The notes: generated from the sequence alone by a model not told the origin. DNA of 64,000 bases from CALMBW01 sp963779645 (GCA_963779645.1 CAVZYX010000005.1:1-64000), one strand, 5' to 3'. Shown: positions 29,207-38,403, numbered from the stretch's first letter. Numbers and translations: made by a program.

Positions 29207-31528
29207 CTAGGGCAGCGTCACTCTTTGGATCCCGTGGCCGAACGTGGCTGCCGTGATCGTGTTGGTCCCTTGGTGGTAGCGGAGCTCGATCACGGGGACA
29301 GTCGGAAGGTTCGAGCCCAGCTTGAACCACACGCCGTCGCCTTCACTCACGAAGACCCCAACGTCGCTCGCCACCACTAGTCGGTTCCCGGCGATGACCA
29401 GGTCGCTGACCGGCGCGGCAGGAAGATCGCCCGAGATGTTCGTCCAGGTTGCCCCACCGTCGGTCGTCTTCACCACGTGGGCTGTGTCGTTACCGTCTCG
29501 ATAACCCGAGTAAGTGACGTACACGATGTTCGCGTTCGTTGGATCGATCGTTACGCGCGTGATCCACGAGGTTGGCAACTCAGGACTTTCGATCTTCGTC
29601 CACGCCACGGATTGGGGGTTGGTGACGTTCGTTGTCTTCCACAGCAACCCGTCGTCGGTACCCGCCCACACCACGTCGATGTTGGACTTCGACGCGGCAA
29701 CGGTGGTGATGACTCCGCGGATCCGGTATCCGGAGTGAGGGTCGAGCTGAGCCTCATTCCTCGACAGGTCGGGGCTTATGGCGGTCCACGTCGCCCCGCC
29801 GTTTACCGACCGGTTGACCCTGTTCCCCGCCAGATACATCGTCGTCGAGTTCGTTGGGTCGAAGATGAGCGGAGTCCACCAGCCCTTCCGGTCGGAGGTG
29901 AACGTCATCGGCGCCCCAGCCGGGATCCCCCCAGGAGAGATGCTGCACGACCCATACTGCGAGCACGCGTACAGCGTTGCCTCATGTGTGGGGTTGATCA
30001 GAGTTTCCAGGCCATCGCCACACAGCCCGAACGCCGTCCATTGGTCGATGCCGGACTCGACACCGTTCCAGTTCTTTATGCAACCGTTGTCCTGTAAACC
30101 CGTCACCACGTGATCGGGATTCAACTCACCGACATCGACCGTGTAGCTCTGGGTCCAGCCCTGTGACACGGCACCGGTCCACGCATCGCCGTTGTTGGCG
30201 CTCGTGTACATGCCGCCGTCGTTGCCGAGATAAACGCGGTTGGGAACCTTCGGATCCCACGCCATCGCGTGCTGGTCAGCATGAACACCGCCGACCGATG
30301 AGAAGGAATCGCCGCCGTTCGTCGAGCGCAGGAGAGCCACGCCAGGGACCCAAACACGGTTCTGATCGATCGGATCGACCCACATGCGACCGAACCACCA
30401 TCCGAAGCTGGACTGCTGCAGGCTCCCGCCGCCAACCGCAGTCTTGATGAAGGAGGCCCCGCCGTCATCGCTTCGGAACACCCCAACGCCGGTTCCATTG
30501 AGCTTGTTAGCAACGATCGCGTAAGCACGGTTCGGGTTCGAGGGCGCGAATACCACGCCGACACGTCCCACCTCGTTCTCGGTCAGCCCATGGGGCAGCA
30601 CTATCTCCGCCCACGTTTTGCCTCCGTCGCTTGATCGCCAGACGCCTGAGCCTTCACCTGCATAGATCCGGTGAGACGCAAGGCGCCTGTGATCCCACAT
30701 CCCAACCAGGAGGTTGTTGGGGCTCAGCGGATCGATCGCTATGTCGGCAGCTCCCGTCCATTCGTTCTCGCCTTCCAGAACCCTGGTCCACGTGTCGCCG
30801 CCATCTTCAGAGAGGTAGAGCCCGCGGTCGCCTCCCCCCTTGTAGAGGTTGCCGCTAGCGGCGGCGAAAACGCGCCTCGGATCGAACGGATCTACAACGA
30901 TCCGACCGAACGATCCAGAGTTTTCGAGACCAACCAGTTCCCAGGTCTCGCCGTGGTCCTTGGAACGGAAGAGGCCGGTGCCCCCGTAGGTGATCGAGCC
31001 TCCCCCAGGATTCGACTCACCGGTTCCCGCATACAGGACACCATCGCTTCCTGCGGCGATGGCACCCATGCTTTGGGTTACATCGTTCGGCCACGAGAAC
31101 GTGAAATTCACGCCTGCATCTGTCGACTTCCAAACACCGCCACCTGCTGTGGCTGCATACACAGTGTTTTCCACGAGCGGGTCGATCGCAACATCCACGA
31201 CGCGGCCCCCGATGTTCGTCGGGCCCATGAGTTCCCACTCCGCGCCTGCAAGCTCAGGTGAGATCGCCTCTGTGCGCTTCTCGATCCTTAATGACTGATT
31301 CAGCGCTCGCATGTAGGCATGCGTCGAAACCGTCGCGCGCTTACCTGCCCGTTGGTTCACCAACCAGTCGGCTCCGGGACTGTTGGGTTCGCTCTCGAAG
31401 AGCCGGGCGCCCTCTGACGAGGGAATTAAACCCAGTCCACCGACCGAGGTTCCTGCCGCGACCACACCGGCGGTCAATGCGACGACTAGAAGGGCAGGGA
31501 TGAGAACGCGCTTTATGTAGGTCTCCAT
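29207..31528 (-). CDS. Large exported BNR/Asp-box beta-propeller protein (sortilin-like)
   Basis: 773 residues from ATG 31,528 (METYIKRV), chosen because the signal peptide RVLIPALLVVALTAGVVAAG follows directly; upstream in-frame starts exist. Many Asp-box motifs SxDxGxxW are seen: VWKSTDAGVNF, LFRSKDHGETWELVG, LYLSEDGGDTWTRV, VWRSSDGGKTWAEI, VFRSDDGGASFIKT, LLRSTNGGDSFSSV, VVKTTDGGATWTNI. They predict two stacked propellers like VPS10 or plant photosystem II assembly-factor-like proteins. Role unknown; it may bind or hydrolyse glycans, but no sialidase catalytic Arg triad can be assigned. Neighbours are other exported propellers. Confidence 0.75.
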   Translation of the reverse strand: METYIKRVLIPALLVVALTAGVVAAGTSVGGLGLIPSSEGARLFESEPNSPGADWLVNQRAGKRATVSTHAYMRALNQSLRIEKRTEAISPELAGAEWELMGPTNIGGRVVDVAIDPLVENTVYAATAGGGVWKSTDAGVNFTFSWPNDVTQSMGAIAAGSDGVLYAGTGESNPGGGSITYGGTGLFRSKDHGETWELVGLENSGSFGRIVVDPFDPRRVFAAASGNLYKGGGDRGLYLSEDGGDTWTRVLEGENEWTGAADIAIDPLSPNNLLVGMWDHRRLASHRIYAGEGSGVWRSSDGGKTWAEIVLPHGLTENEVGRVGVVFAPSNPNRAYAIVANKLNGTGVGVFRSDDGGASFIKTAVGGGSLQQSSFGWWFGRMWVDPIDQNRVWVPGVALLRSTNGGDSFSSVGGVHADQHAMAWDPKVPNRVYLGNDGGMYTSANNGDAWTGAVSQGWTQSYTVDVGELNPDHVVTGLQDNGCIKNWNGVESGIDQWTAFGLCGDGLETLINPTHEATLYACSQYGSCSISPGGIPAGAPMTFTSDRKGWWTPLIFDPTNSTTMYLAGNRVNRSVNGGATWTAISPDLSRNEAQLDPHSGYRIRGVITTVAASKSNIDVVWAGTDDGLLWKTTNVTNPQSVAWTKIESPELPTSWITRVTIDPTNANIVYVTYSGYRDGNDTAHVVKTTDGGATWTNISGDLPAAPVSDLVIAGNRLVVASDVGVFVSEGDGVWFKLGSNLPTVPVIELRYHQGTNTITAATFGHGIQRVTLP

Positions 31529-31626
31529 AGAGCAATGATTGTGGGTGAGGGGTGTCATCCCCTGTGTGCAAATGCACAAAAGTCAAGAGAAACGAACGCG
31601 ACCCGGCGTGGGTTTGGCGAGGGCGC

Positions 31627-32886
31627 CTAGGGCACCTGGGTGATGGTGAAGATGGTTCCGGACCAGTCGGCCACGTACATCGTTCCAGCATCGTCGAAGG
31701 TGAGGTCAAGTGGGAAGTCGATCAGGGCGAAGTCGCTCTGCGAGACCACCTTCGTACCGGTGTCGTCGAGCTCGACCCTCACGATCTTGTGGCCGGAAGG
31801 ATCGCCGAACAGGCTCCCCCACTCTGTTACGAACAGGTCGTTGCGGTGGTCGTCGCCCCACGCGTCGGTCGTCTGGAAGGCGAGACCGTTCGCTGAGGGG
31901 TGCAAGCCGAACGACGACACCGGCTTTGGCACGGAACGCAAAGGGCACTTGCCGAACTTGTCGATCACGTCGGGGTTCGGGTTGGCGTACGGCCGAAGGT
32001 CGCCCTTCTCGGCAAGGTTGTAGAGGCAGGACGGGAATCCGAAGTCATCGACGCGCTTGTCGTTGACGTCAGTGAGGAACAGCAGGTCGTCGGAGTCTTC
32101 GAGGTTGGGGTCGGCGGGGTTCTCCCCGGTAGAGCCCTGACGCGCATCATCCGTGCCGTTCATCGGGACGAACACCTTCGTGGAGTCGATCGGTGAGAAG
32201 GCAAGGTCGTAAACGTTGCGCCAGCCGCTAGCGACGAGGGCCGAGCGCGGCAGATCATCGAGAGAAACCTCGGTGAGGTTCGGCTTGACCCGGATTAGCG
32301 AACCGGACCACGGCACGACCTCGGCTTCGCCGCCCTCCACGCCATCGTCGGTCGAGTTGCCGTTGACGACGTACAACAAACCGTCGGGACCGATCGCCAT
32401 GCCGTTCGTGTTATGTCTCCCATTCGGGAGATCCTTCAAGAGAACCTCTTGCTCGTCGCCGACACCATCACCGTCCGTGTCGCGCACGCGCCACACCCGA
32501 CCGTAGGAGCGCAATCCGTAAGGTCCTTCGCGCGCGGCTTCCGCGTCAGCTACGTAAACGCTGCCATCGGGACCCGCCAGAACACCGAGTGGACTTCTGA
32601 ATCCCTCGGCGAAAACGGTTGAAGTTCCTAGGTCGTCGATCGCCAGAACGGTTCCCGCCAGCGAATCCGTGACGTAGAGGAGCTTCGCGTCTTCGCCGGC
32701 CCCTTCATTCGTATCGGGTCCGAAAGCGAGTGAGGTGGGGTTACCTCCTGTTGCAGCGAACGGTGCGATCACGAAACCGGGTTCGAGCGGCACGCCAGAC
32801 ACAGGCGAAGCAGGAGCAACATGAGTCGAGCCCGCCGTCAGGAGACCTAGCGTCAGCGCAACGGCAACCCTGGACCTCGTTCTCAT
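31627..32886 (-). CDS. Secreted glucose/sorbosone dehydrogenase-like (PQQ-type fold) propeller
   Basis: 419 residues from ATG 32,886, whose ATGA overlaps the stop of the upstream cupredoxin gene (32,883), which settles the start. Signal peptide VAVALTLGLLTAGSTHVAPA. The body shows SPLGVLAGPDGSVYVADAEA, NGMAIGPDGLLYVVNGN, GWRNVYDLAFSP, HPSANGLAFQ and DLTFDDAGTMYVADWSGTIF. This pattern is that of the six-bladed soluble quinoprotein glucose dehydrogenase family. Overlap with a blue-copper protein suggests the cupredoxin could take its electrons; this is inference. Confidence 0.75.
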   Translation of the reverse strand: MRTRSRVAVALTLGLLTAGSTHVAPASPVSGVPLEPGFVIAPFAATGGNPTSLAFGPDTNEGAGEDAKLLYVTDSLAGTVLAIDDLGTSTVFAEGFRSPLGVLAGPDGSVYVADAEAAREGPYGLRSYGRVWRVRDTDGDGVGDEQEVLLKDLPNGRHNTNGMAIGPDGLLYVVNGNSTDDGVEGGEAEVVPWSGSLIRVKPNLTEVSLDDLPRSALVASGWRNVYDLAFSPIDSTKVFVPMNGTDDARQGSTGENPADPNLEDSDDLLFLTDVNDKRVDDFGFPSCLYNLAEKGDLRPYANPNPDVIDKFGKCPLRSVPKPVSSFGLHPSANGLAFQTTDAWGDDHRNDLFVTEWGSLFGDPSGHKIVRVELDDTGTKVVSQSDFALIDFPLDLTFDDAGTMYVADWSGTIFTITQVP

Positions 32887-33290
32887 CGAACGATCACGGT
32901 GCCTTTCATCCCAGGATGCAGGGTGCAAAGGAAAGGGTATTGATTGCCCGACTCGAGGACTTCAAGCCCTTCGACTTCGGTCGTTTCCCCCGCAGTGATA
33001 GTGGGGCTCCAGAACAGCGGACAGGTGCCCTTATCGAAAGCCGAGCACCAGCGCGCCTTCTTCGCAGCCTTCTTGCTAAGAAAGAGCCCGTCTGCGACGA
33101 CGTTGTGGGGAGCGATATCGGCGTTGGCGTAAGTGATCCCTTCGCCCTCTGCTATCACCACGACAGGAGTGGCGAACCCGGCCGCGAACCCTCCTGGGCC
33201 GGAAGCAGCTACTCCGGCCGAGGCCGCAGGCGCGGCTAGGACCAGGACGACGGCCGCGACAAGTCCGGCGCGAGTCATGGAGATCCTCAT
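32883..33290 (-). CDS. Small secreted cupredoxin (blue copper protein)
   Basis: 135 residues. Signal peptide GLVAAVVLVLAAPAASAG. Type 1 copper ligands can be read as His in IAPHNVVAD and Cys-His-Met in FLCTLHPGMKGTVIV. An insert with two further cysteines (ARWCSAFDKGTCPLF) lies between the ligand sites. Plastocyanin/amicyanin-like, acts outside the membrane as electron carrier or copper binder. Translationally coupled to the quinoprotein-like gene that follows. Confidence 0.82.
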   Translation of the reverse strand: MRISMTRAGLVAAVVLVLAAPAASAGVAASGPGGFAAGFATPVVVIAEGEGITYANADIAPHNVVADGLFLSKKAAKKARWCSAFDKGTCPLFWSPTITAGETTEVEGLEVLESGNQYPFLCTLHPGMKGTVIVR

Positions 33291-33331
33291 ACCCAGGGTT
33301 TCGACGAAAACCCCCCAAATCCCCCTCTGGG

Positions 33332-33658
33332 TCAGATGGCGTAGAGAACGATCGACGTCTGGGCCGCCAGCAGCATCGCCAACACGATGACCTCCACCCC
33401 AGCCGTGAACGGGCCTAGGTATTCGAGGTCCTCCCTACGAGCCCAGAGAGCGAAGAACGCGATCACGGTCGCAAGCGGGATCACGAGCAGGGCGAAGGGC
33501 TTGCTGAGCGTCTCGGTGGGTTCCCAATCTCCCCACGACCACCTGATGGCCACGTCGGCATCGGCGGGGATCCGGATGAACCCCACGATGGTCAGAACCC
33601 CCACGAGAAAGAACACGATCCGCCAGAGTCGACGGATCGTGTTCGCTCGAACAAACAT
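33332..33658 (-). CDS. DUF1648-like membrane protein
   Basis: 108 residues, three predicted helices (VFFLVGVLTIVGFIRI, FALLVIPLATVIAFFAL, GVEVIVLAMLLAAQTSIVLY). The loop PADADVAIRWSWGDWEPTET between helix 1 and 2 resembles the DUF1648 (SdpI N-terminal) loop. Lies 14 bases after the LVIVD gene and in the same direction. Function not known. Confidence 0.55.
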   Translation of the reverse strand: MFVRANTIRRLWRIVFFLVGVLTIVGFIRIPADADVAIRWSWGDWEPTETLSKPFALLVIPLATVIAFFALWARREDLEYLGPFTAGVEVIVLAMLLAAQTSIVLYAI

Positions 33659-33672
33659 GCTGAAACGTTAGA

Positions 33673-34821
33673 TCAGATCTTGCCGGTGAAGCGAAGGATG
33701 TCGAGGCCCCGGCTGTAGTCGATGGCGTAAACGATGCGATCGGTGATCCAGTAGGAGGCCGACGTTGATCCTGCGTTGGGGACGAACCAACCGATCTCTT
33801 TGATCTTGCCGTTGGAAGCGATGTCCACGAAGCGGGTGCCGTGCTCGTAGGAACCCAGAGCGACCAGCCCGCCATTGCGGAAGTTGGGGTGCTCCTGGAA
33901 CCAGTGGGCCGAGCACCCAAGGCCGTTCACGGGAGGGGAACCATCGGTGTAGGTCCCACTGCTCAGTTGATAGATGTCGAGCAACTCGAACGTGTGACTC
34001 TTCTTGTACTTAGAGGCGTCCCACGTCATGAAGGCGCCGTTCGCTCCGTTGCAACGGCCGGTCGCGTTGGACTCGCTCGAGAACATCACGATCTTGTCCT
34101 TAGCGAGATTCGGCCACCGGTTCGAGTGGATGCCACCCGTGACCTTGTCGCTGTCACCGACCGCTAGGAGCTTCGGGTGAAGAGGATCCTTGCGAGCATC
34201 CAGAAGCATGATCGGCCGTGAGGACGTAAGCACCAGCCCAGGGGCTACCTCGTTGACGTCGTGCGATCCCGTCGCCGGCATGTCGGTCGTCCACTTCTCT
34301 TCAAGAAGCTTCGGATCCGACGGATCCTTGAGATCGATGATGTTGCCGTTGCTGCCATAGAGCCAGCGGCAATCGAGGATGCAGTCGGCCGTGTGTGCTC
34401 CGCCCTCGGTCAGATGCCCGATGAGAGCAGGGTTCGTCTTGTCTTCGATGTCGTAGATGAAGACATGAGCCACAGGGAGCTGCTGGCTGAACACGAGGAT
34501 CCTGCCGTTGGTAGCGACATCTTCGTTCTCGAACCGGAAGCCGGTTCCCTGATCCCCGGTGTCCTCCGCGAAAGCCGTCTTAGACAACAGCGTCGGGTTC
34601 TCTGGGTCCTTGATGTCGTAGATCGTGAAGTCTTTCCAGGACGTGACGTACAGGTAGTCGCCGATGGCGCGTGCCCCCGTGGCGGTTCCAGCCTCGAAGG
34701 GCACGAACCTCACGTACTCGACGTTGTCCGAGTTGAATCCATCGGTCGGTCCTGCGCTGGCGCCCGCGAAGGCTGTGGAGATCAGCATCAGCATCGACGC
34801 AAGAAGAGCGAATTTCTTCAT
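33673..34821 (-). CDS. Second secreted LVIVD-repeat beta-propeller
   Basis: 382 residues. ATG 34,821 lies five bases after GGAGG; an in-frame GTG just before it is less likely. Signal peptide FALLASMLMLISTAFAGASA. Blades include FTIYDIKDPENPTLLSKT, VFIYDIEDKTNPALIGHL, NIIDLKDPSDPKLLEEKW, TRFVDIASNGKIKEIGWF and a last blade IDYSRGLDILRFTG, parallel to DSSRGLDILKIDG in the other LVIVD protein. Inner cysteines (DCILDCRW, CNGAN, GLGC) suggest disulfides. Ligand unknown. Confidence 0.75.
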   Translation of the reverse strand: MKKFALLASMLMLISTAFAGASAGPTDGFNSDNVEYVRFVPFEAGTATGARAIGDYLYVTSWKDFTIYDIKDPENPTLLSKTAFAEDTGDQGTGFRFENEDVATNGRILVFSQQLPVAHVFIYDIEDKTNPALIGHLTEGGAHTADCILDCRWLYGSNGNIIDLKDPSDPKLLEEKWTTDMPATGSHDVNEVAPGLVLTSSRPIMLLDARKDPLHPKLLAVGDSDKVTGGIHSNRWPNLAKDKIVMFSSESNATGRCNGANGAFMTWDASKYKKSHTFELLDIYQLSSGTYTDGSPPVNGLGCSAHWFQEHPNFRNGGLVALGSYEHGTRFVDIASNGKIKEIGWFVPNAGSTSASYWITDRIVYAIDYSRGLDILRFTGKI

Positions 34822-34992
34822 CACTGCCTCCTAAAGAAAGGTACGTATCGGGGTATTTCGCCCCGGCCCCCCTTTCCCCTTCAGGAGCGATGACCGCGGG
34901 GCGAAAGACGTGATCGGAAAGTGGCAAGAAATCTCGGGTGCCACGCGTTTAGGCAGTGCGAGCAGCGGGGAGAAGAATCCGGCAACCCTCTC

Positions 34993-35032
34993 GGGCGGGG
35001 GTCATCCCAGAACCTCCGAATGACCCCCGCCC
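34993..35032 (-). terminator. 13-bp stem hairpin after the copC-like gene
   Basis: GGGCGGGGGTCAT and ATGACCCCCGCCC are perfect complements with a 14-base loop. It follows the CopC-domain gene stop at 35,068 in the direction of transcription, before the next promoter region. No T-tract is visible. Confidence 0.6.
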
Positions 35033-35067
35033 ACCCCGCTTGCGGGCGGGAGATCACACGGGTTGAT

Positions 35068-35583
35068 CTAGGAACGCAAGCGTAAGGCGAGGGCCGCCCC
35101 CACGAGCAGTAAGGCTGCACCAAGAACGGGGAGCAGTGGAAACCCTCCACCGGAATGTTCCGAATGATCCGTTGTCGCGGCTGCGGCCGAGGGCTCGGGG
35201 GCCTCGCAGTCCTTCTCGCCGTCCACCGTGAAACGGAATGAGTCATCAGTTGAGTGACCGTCCAAACCCGAGATCACAGACGATTCAACGGTCCACTTTC
35301 CCGGCTGACCTCCGACCTTCAAGATCGCGTGCAGCGTTTGATTCTTTGCTTCGGCGAACTCCACCATGTCGTGCCCGCACCCGTCGACGACGGTGAGGCG
35401 GAAGTCAGACGTGGGTGGCTCTGTGAGGTTGATGTACAGATGCTCCGGAGCGACCTGTAGCTGGGCCCCCTCTTCGGGGTCCGAGGAGGTCCGTTCAGCA
35501 TGTCCGAGAGCGGCCGTCACGAGAAGGGTCACGAATATCGTGACCATTCCCGCGACGACAACGCTTCTTCTCAAGGCGAACAC
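35068..35583 (-). CDS. CopC-domain copper protein with C-terminal membrane anchor
   Basis: 171 residues. Signal peptide VVVAGMVTIFVTLLVTAALG is followed directly by HAERTSSDPEEGAQLQVAPE, the CopC N-terminus in which the first His can bind Cu(II). A long Ser/Ala/His linker (ATTDHSEHSGGG) leads to one C-terminal helix LPVLGAALLLVGAALALRL. Located 8 bases after the YcnI gene. Expected role: copper binding outside the membrane. No CopD fusion is present. Confidence 0.8.
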   Translation of the reverse strand: MFALRRSVVVAGMVTIFVTLLVTAALGHAERTSSDPEEGAQLQVAPEHLYINLTEPPTSDFRLTVVDGCGHDMVEFAEAKNQTLHAILKVGGQPGKWTVESSVISGLDGHSTDDSFRFTVDGEKDCEAPEPSAAAATTDHSEHSGGGFPLLPVLGAALLLVGAALALRLRS

Positions 35584-35591
35584 TTTCTCGG

Positions 35592-36326
35592 TTACTTGTT
35601 GGACCGGCGGTTCGACAGGGCAACGGCTAGGGCGATCAAACCGAAGCCCATCCCAAGCCCCCCGAGGATCGTGCCGAGCCCACCATCATCATCATCTTCC
35701 TCTTCGTTCTCGCCTTCATCCTCGATCTCACCAGCAACGGGCGCTTCTTCCGGCTCCTCTTCTCCTTCAGCGATCTCGCCTTGAGTGTGGTCGGCGACAG
35801 CGTCAACCGCAGCAAGCTCACCGCCTTCGAAGCCCCCAAGATCGAAGGTCGTGACGAGGGCCGCCGGGGTCTCCGAATCTTCGGCGCCGGTCCACTCGAC
35901 CACCTCACCATCGTCGTAGGTCTGGAGTGCCTTGAACTCAAGCGACGTTTCCTCGGCCGGCATCTTGGCGGAGAACCCGAACTCCGCGAATTCTCCTGGC
36001 TCGATCGCTCCTCCACTCCATGTCACTTTGAGAACGCCTTCAGTGATCTCTTGGCCGAAGGCGTCGACCGACTCGTCGAACTCGCCCGACTCCACATCAC
36101 GCTTCCAACCATCCTTATCTTCGAAGCTGACGAACGCGAGCGGGGGAAGCTGCACCTCCACCTCGATGGTCGCGGAATCATCTTTCTCATTCGGCACCCG
36201 CACGACGAATCGCGAGAACGAGTCCGCCTTCGCCTCAGACGGTTGGATCGTTACATGCGCAAATGCAGGTACGGCAGTCAAGACAAGTAAGGCAGCCGCG
36301 AAGGCTCCTATCGATAGCTTCTTCAC
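35592..36326 (-). CDS. YcnI-like copper-binding protein (DUF1775)
   Basis: 244 residues from GTG 36,326, with AAGGAG five bases upstream. Signal peptide IGAFAAALLVLTAVPAFA then AHVTIQPSEAKADSFSRFVV, the diagnostic YcnI start in which the N-terminal His binds Cu(II). Conserved WSGGAIEPGEFAEFGFSA follows. The C-terminus has an unusually acidic stretch (about 190-215, EDEGENEEEDDDDGG) before one membrane helix. Next to CopC, as in many actinobacteria; together they form an extracytoplasmic copper-handling unit. Confidence 0.82.
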   Translation of the reverse strand: MKKLSIGAFAAALLVLTAVPAFAHVTIQPSEAKADSFSRFVVRVPNEKDDSATIEVEVQLPPLAFVSFEDKDGWKRDVESGEFDESVDAFGQEITEGVLKVTWSGGAIEPGEFAEFGFSAKMPAEETSLEFKALQTYDDGEVVEWTGAEDSETPAALVTTFDLGGFEGGELAAVDAVADHTQGEIAEGEEEPEEAPVAGEIEDEGENEEEDDDDGGLGTILGGLGMGFGLIALAVALSNRRSNK

Positions 36327-36371
36327 AAATGCTCCTTGTAGTCCGAGCGGCACTTCGGCCGCGTCAACGAT

Positions 36372-36941
36372 TCAGACGATCGTTGGGAGTGGTGGAGCCC
36401 GTGGGGACCGTGGCAGAACCCACGACGAAGTCAGAACGTCGGTGGTGAAGAGAGCGCTGTGGCCGTGGGTGGAGCGCTCACGAGCAGCTCGAGAACCGAA
36501 CAAACTCCGGACTCGTTCCACCGATCGCGCCACTACCCAGGCGAGTAACGGAGCTACCGCTGCAACGAGCAGCTGCACCGCCAGGCCCAACAGCAAGGCA
36601 GGATCGCTCAGGATCGAGGTTGTTAGTTCGTTTGCAACGGCACGTTCCGAGATCTCAAGGAGCGCGAAACCTCCAACCTGGAGTGCGCCGAGGCGGGCAA
36701 CGAGCGGAAAGTACGTGTCGGCCCTACCTCGTGCACCAGCAGAACCGCATGCAACGGCGAGGAAGGTGGCTAGAGCGAAGAAGATCGGGAGCGTCCATGA
36801 ACCATGGCCGGTGGCAGCCAACATCGCCTCACGGTCATGGGGGTCTGGAGCGATCAGGAGATAGGTCGCGAGGTGACCGCCGACGACCCCAGCGAAAGAG
36901 AGGCCGGCTAAACGCAACCCTGACACCGATCCGCGCCGCAC
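36372..36941 (-). CDS. Polytopic membrane protein next to the copper genes
   Basis: 189 residues from GTG 36,941, four to five predicted helices (RLAGLSFAGVVGGHLATYLL, LPIFFALATFLAVACG, LGALQVGGFALLEISE, LLLGLAVQLLVAAVAPLLAW). Histidines in GGHLATY and ATGHGSW are candidate metal ligands. It precedes ycnI by 45 bases on the same strand. Not recognisable as CopD by motif. Possible copper-linked membrane partner, by context only. Confidence 0.5.
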   Translation of the reverse strand: MRRGSVSGLRLAGLSFAGVVGGHLATYLLIAPDPHDREAMLAATGHGSWTLPIFFALATFLAVACGSAGARGRADTYFPLVARLGALQVGGFALLEISERAVANELTTSILSDPALLLGLAVQLLVAAVAPLLAWVVARSVERVRSLFGSRAARERSTHGHSALFTTDVLTSSWVLPRSPRAPPLPTIV

Positions 36942-36981
36942 AGACCAAGGGTATTACGGGACCGGAACATAGAATCCGCTG

Positions 36982-37908
36982 ATGGTCACCCCTTCCGGCT
37001 ACACGCTCTCGACGCCATCGCTAGACGATATCCCCGAGGTGGCCCGATTCATCATGCGGTGGGATAAAGAGATGTCGGGGGTCAACGACTTCACCGAGGA
37101 CGACCTCCGACAGCTAACGAGTCATCCCAGTTTCGATCCCGACCGCGACTGGTGGGTACTGCGGTCGCACGAGGGCATAGCCGCCCATGGGGCGGCCTTC
37201 GAGGACGACCCCGGTAGTCGTTACGGCACGTTCGGGATTGTTGACACCAAGCTGCGTGGGCAGGGGCTCGGCAGTTGCATCCTTGATCTGATCGAGTCGC
37301 GCATGGCGGAGCTCGCCGGAAGCGGCCGGATCACGGCGGACGTCTATGTGGACTCCCAAGATCCTTCGGGCCGCACCCTCGTCGAGTCTCGTGGCTATGA
37401 GCTCGTGCGTAAGAGCTACACGATGTTGATGGATCTGGGGGGTGTGACTGAGCCGCAGGAGCTTTCCGGCGTGAAGATGGGGACGGCCTCCCGGGATGAA
37501 CTCCCATCTATCCACGCTCTACTCCAGGATGGCTTCTCGGAACACTTCGGGTTCGCCCCCACTCCGCTCGACATCTGGATGATGGGCTTCCCAGAACGAG
37601 CCGACACATCTCCCCAACTTTGGTTCAAGGCAGAGATCGACGGTGAACTTGGTGGCGTCTCTTTATGCACGATCAACGAAGAGATGGGGTTCGTTGCTTA
37701 CCTCGCGGTGTTGAAGAGGTTCCGCGGGCGAGGGATCGCTAAGGCCCTCCTCCGCACCTCGTTCCGTGAATTCCAGGCGCGTGGGTGCATGAAGGCAGGA
37801 TTAGGCGTCGATGCGAGCAACGAAACCGGCGCGGTGCAGCTCTACGAAAGTGTCGGGATGTCTGCCGTTCGAGTATTCGAGAACTACCGAAAGGACTTCG
37901 GGTCGTAA
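36982..37908 (+). CDS. Tandem GNAT acetyltransferase, MshD-like
   Basis: 308 residues with two GNAT domains. The first (about 5-145) has the acetyl-CoA loop RGQGLGSCILDLIESRM. The second (about 155-305) has RFRGRGIAKALLRTSFREFQ and the terminal ASNETGAVQLYESVGMS. Length and tandem arrangement match mycothiol synthase (MshD), which acetylates Cys-GlcN-Ins in the cytoplasm. Other tandem GNATs share this layout, so the specific role is an inference supported only by the PIG-L and TIGR03086-type genes in the window. Divergent from the copper cluster by 40 bases. Confidence 0.6.
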   Translation: MVTPSGYTLSTPSLDDIPEVARFIMRWDKEMSGVNDFTEDDLRQLTSHPSFDPDRDWWVLRSHEGIAAHGAAFEDDPGSRYGTFGIVDTKLRGQGLGSCILDLIESRMAELAGSGRITADVYVDSQDPSGRTLVESRGYELVRKSYTMLMDLGGVTEPQELSGVKMGTASRDELPSIHALLQDGFSEHFGFAPTPLDIWMMGFPERADTSPQLWFKAEIDGELGGVSLCTINEEMGFVAYLAVLKRFRGRGIAKALLRTSFREFQARGCMKAGLGVDASNETGAVQLYESVGMSAVRVFENYRKDFGS

Positions 37909-37917
37909 CAACGGTGA

Positions 37918-38403
37918 TCAGCGACCGAAGGTTGCTGTGATAGTCCCCGCGGTCGCGTAACCGAAGGTGTGGTCTGGGCATAGCCCCACGTAAACGCTGA
38001 CCTCCACCGGGTCTCGCCCACGCAATTCGAAATGCGTGTACGAGGTACCGCATTCGATCACGCCATCCGAGTACGCATGATCGCCGGTCGGACCCTGATG
38101 TGCCGGCGCATCGCCTTGTCTGATGTGGAAAACGATCGATCGGCCCGAAACATCTTCGAAGGTGAAGTCGACGAACCTCTCGCCCTTCTTAGGCTGAAAG
38201 GTGAAGGTGTCTTCGGGCAGCGAGCGAGCCGCTTCGTCGTAGTGAGAGGTCCAGACCCCCGCCGGCTTCAAGTAGTTCGCCACCTCAACATGCCGCGCGC
38301 TTCTCGGGGGCCGCGCTCCGGCAACGGGTAGGGCCGCCAGGAAGGCCAAGCAGCAGATGGCCAGCGCCGCTCTACGCATGCCCTTTAGGTTCGCCACGCT
38401 CAT
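37918..38403 (-). CDS. Small secreted protein of unknown function, paralog of 24270-24710
   Basis: 161 residues. ATG 38,403 overlaps the stop of the upstream hydrolase as ATGA and has AAGGA six bases before it, so this start is preferred over the inner ATG at 38,379. Signal peptide AALAICCLAFLAALPVAGAR. Mature blocks RFVDFTFEDVSGRSIVFHI, VEVSVYVGLCPDH and GTITATFG parallel those of the protein at 24,270-24,710. Translationally coupled to the peptidase-like hydrolase. Unknown function. Confidence 0.6.
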   Translation of the reverse strand: MSVANLKGMRRAALAICCLAFLAALPVAGARPPRSARHVEVANYLKPAGVWTSHYDEAARSLPEDTFTFQPKKGERFVDFTFEDVSGRSIVFHIRQGDAPAHQGPTGDHAYSDGVIECGTSYTHFELRGRDPVEVSVYVGLCPDHTFGYATAGTITATFGR

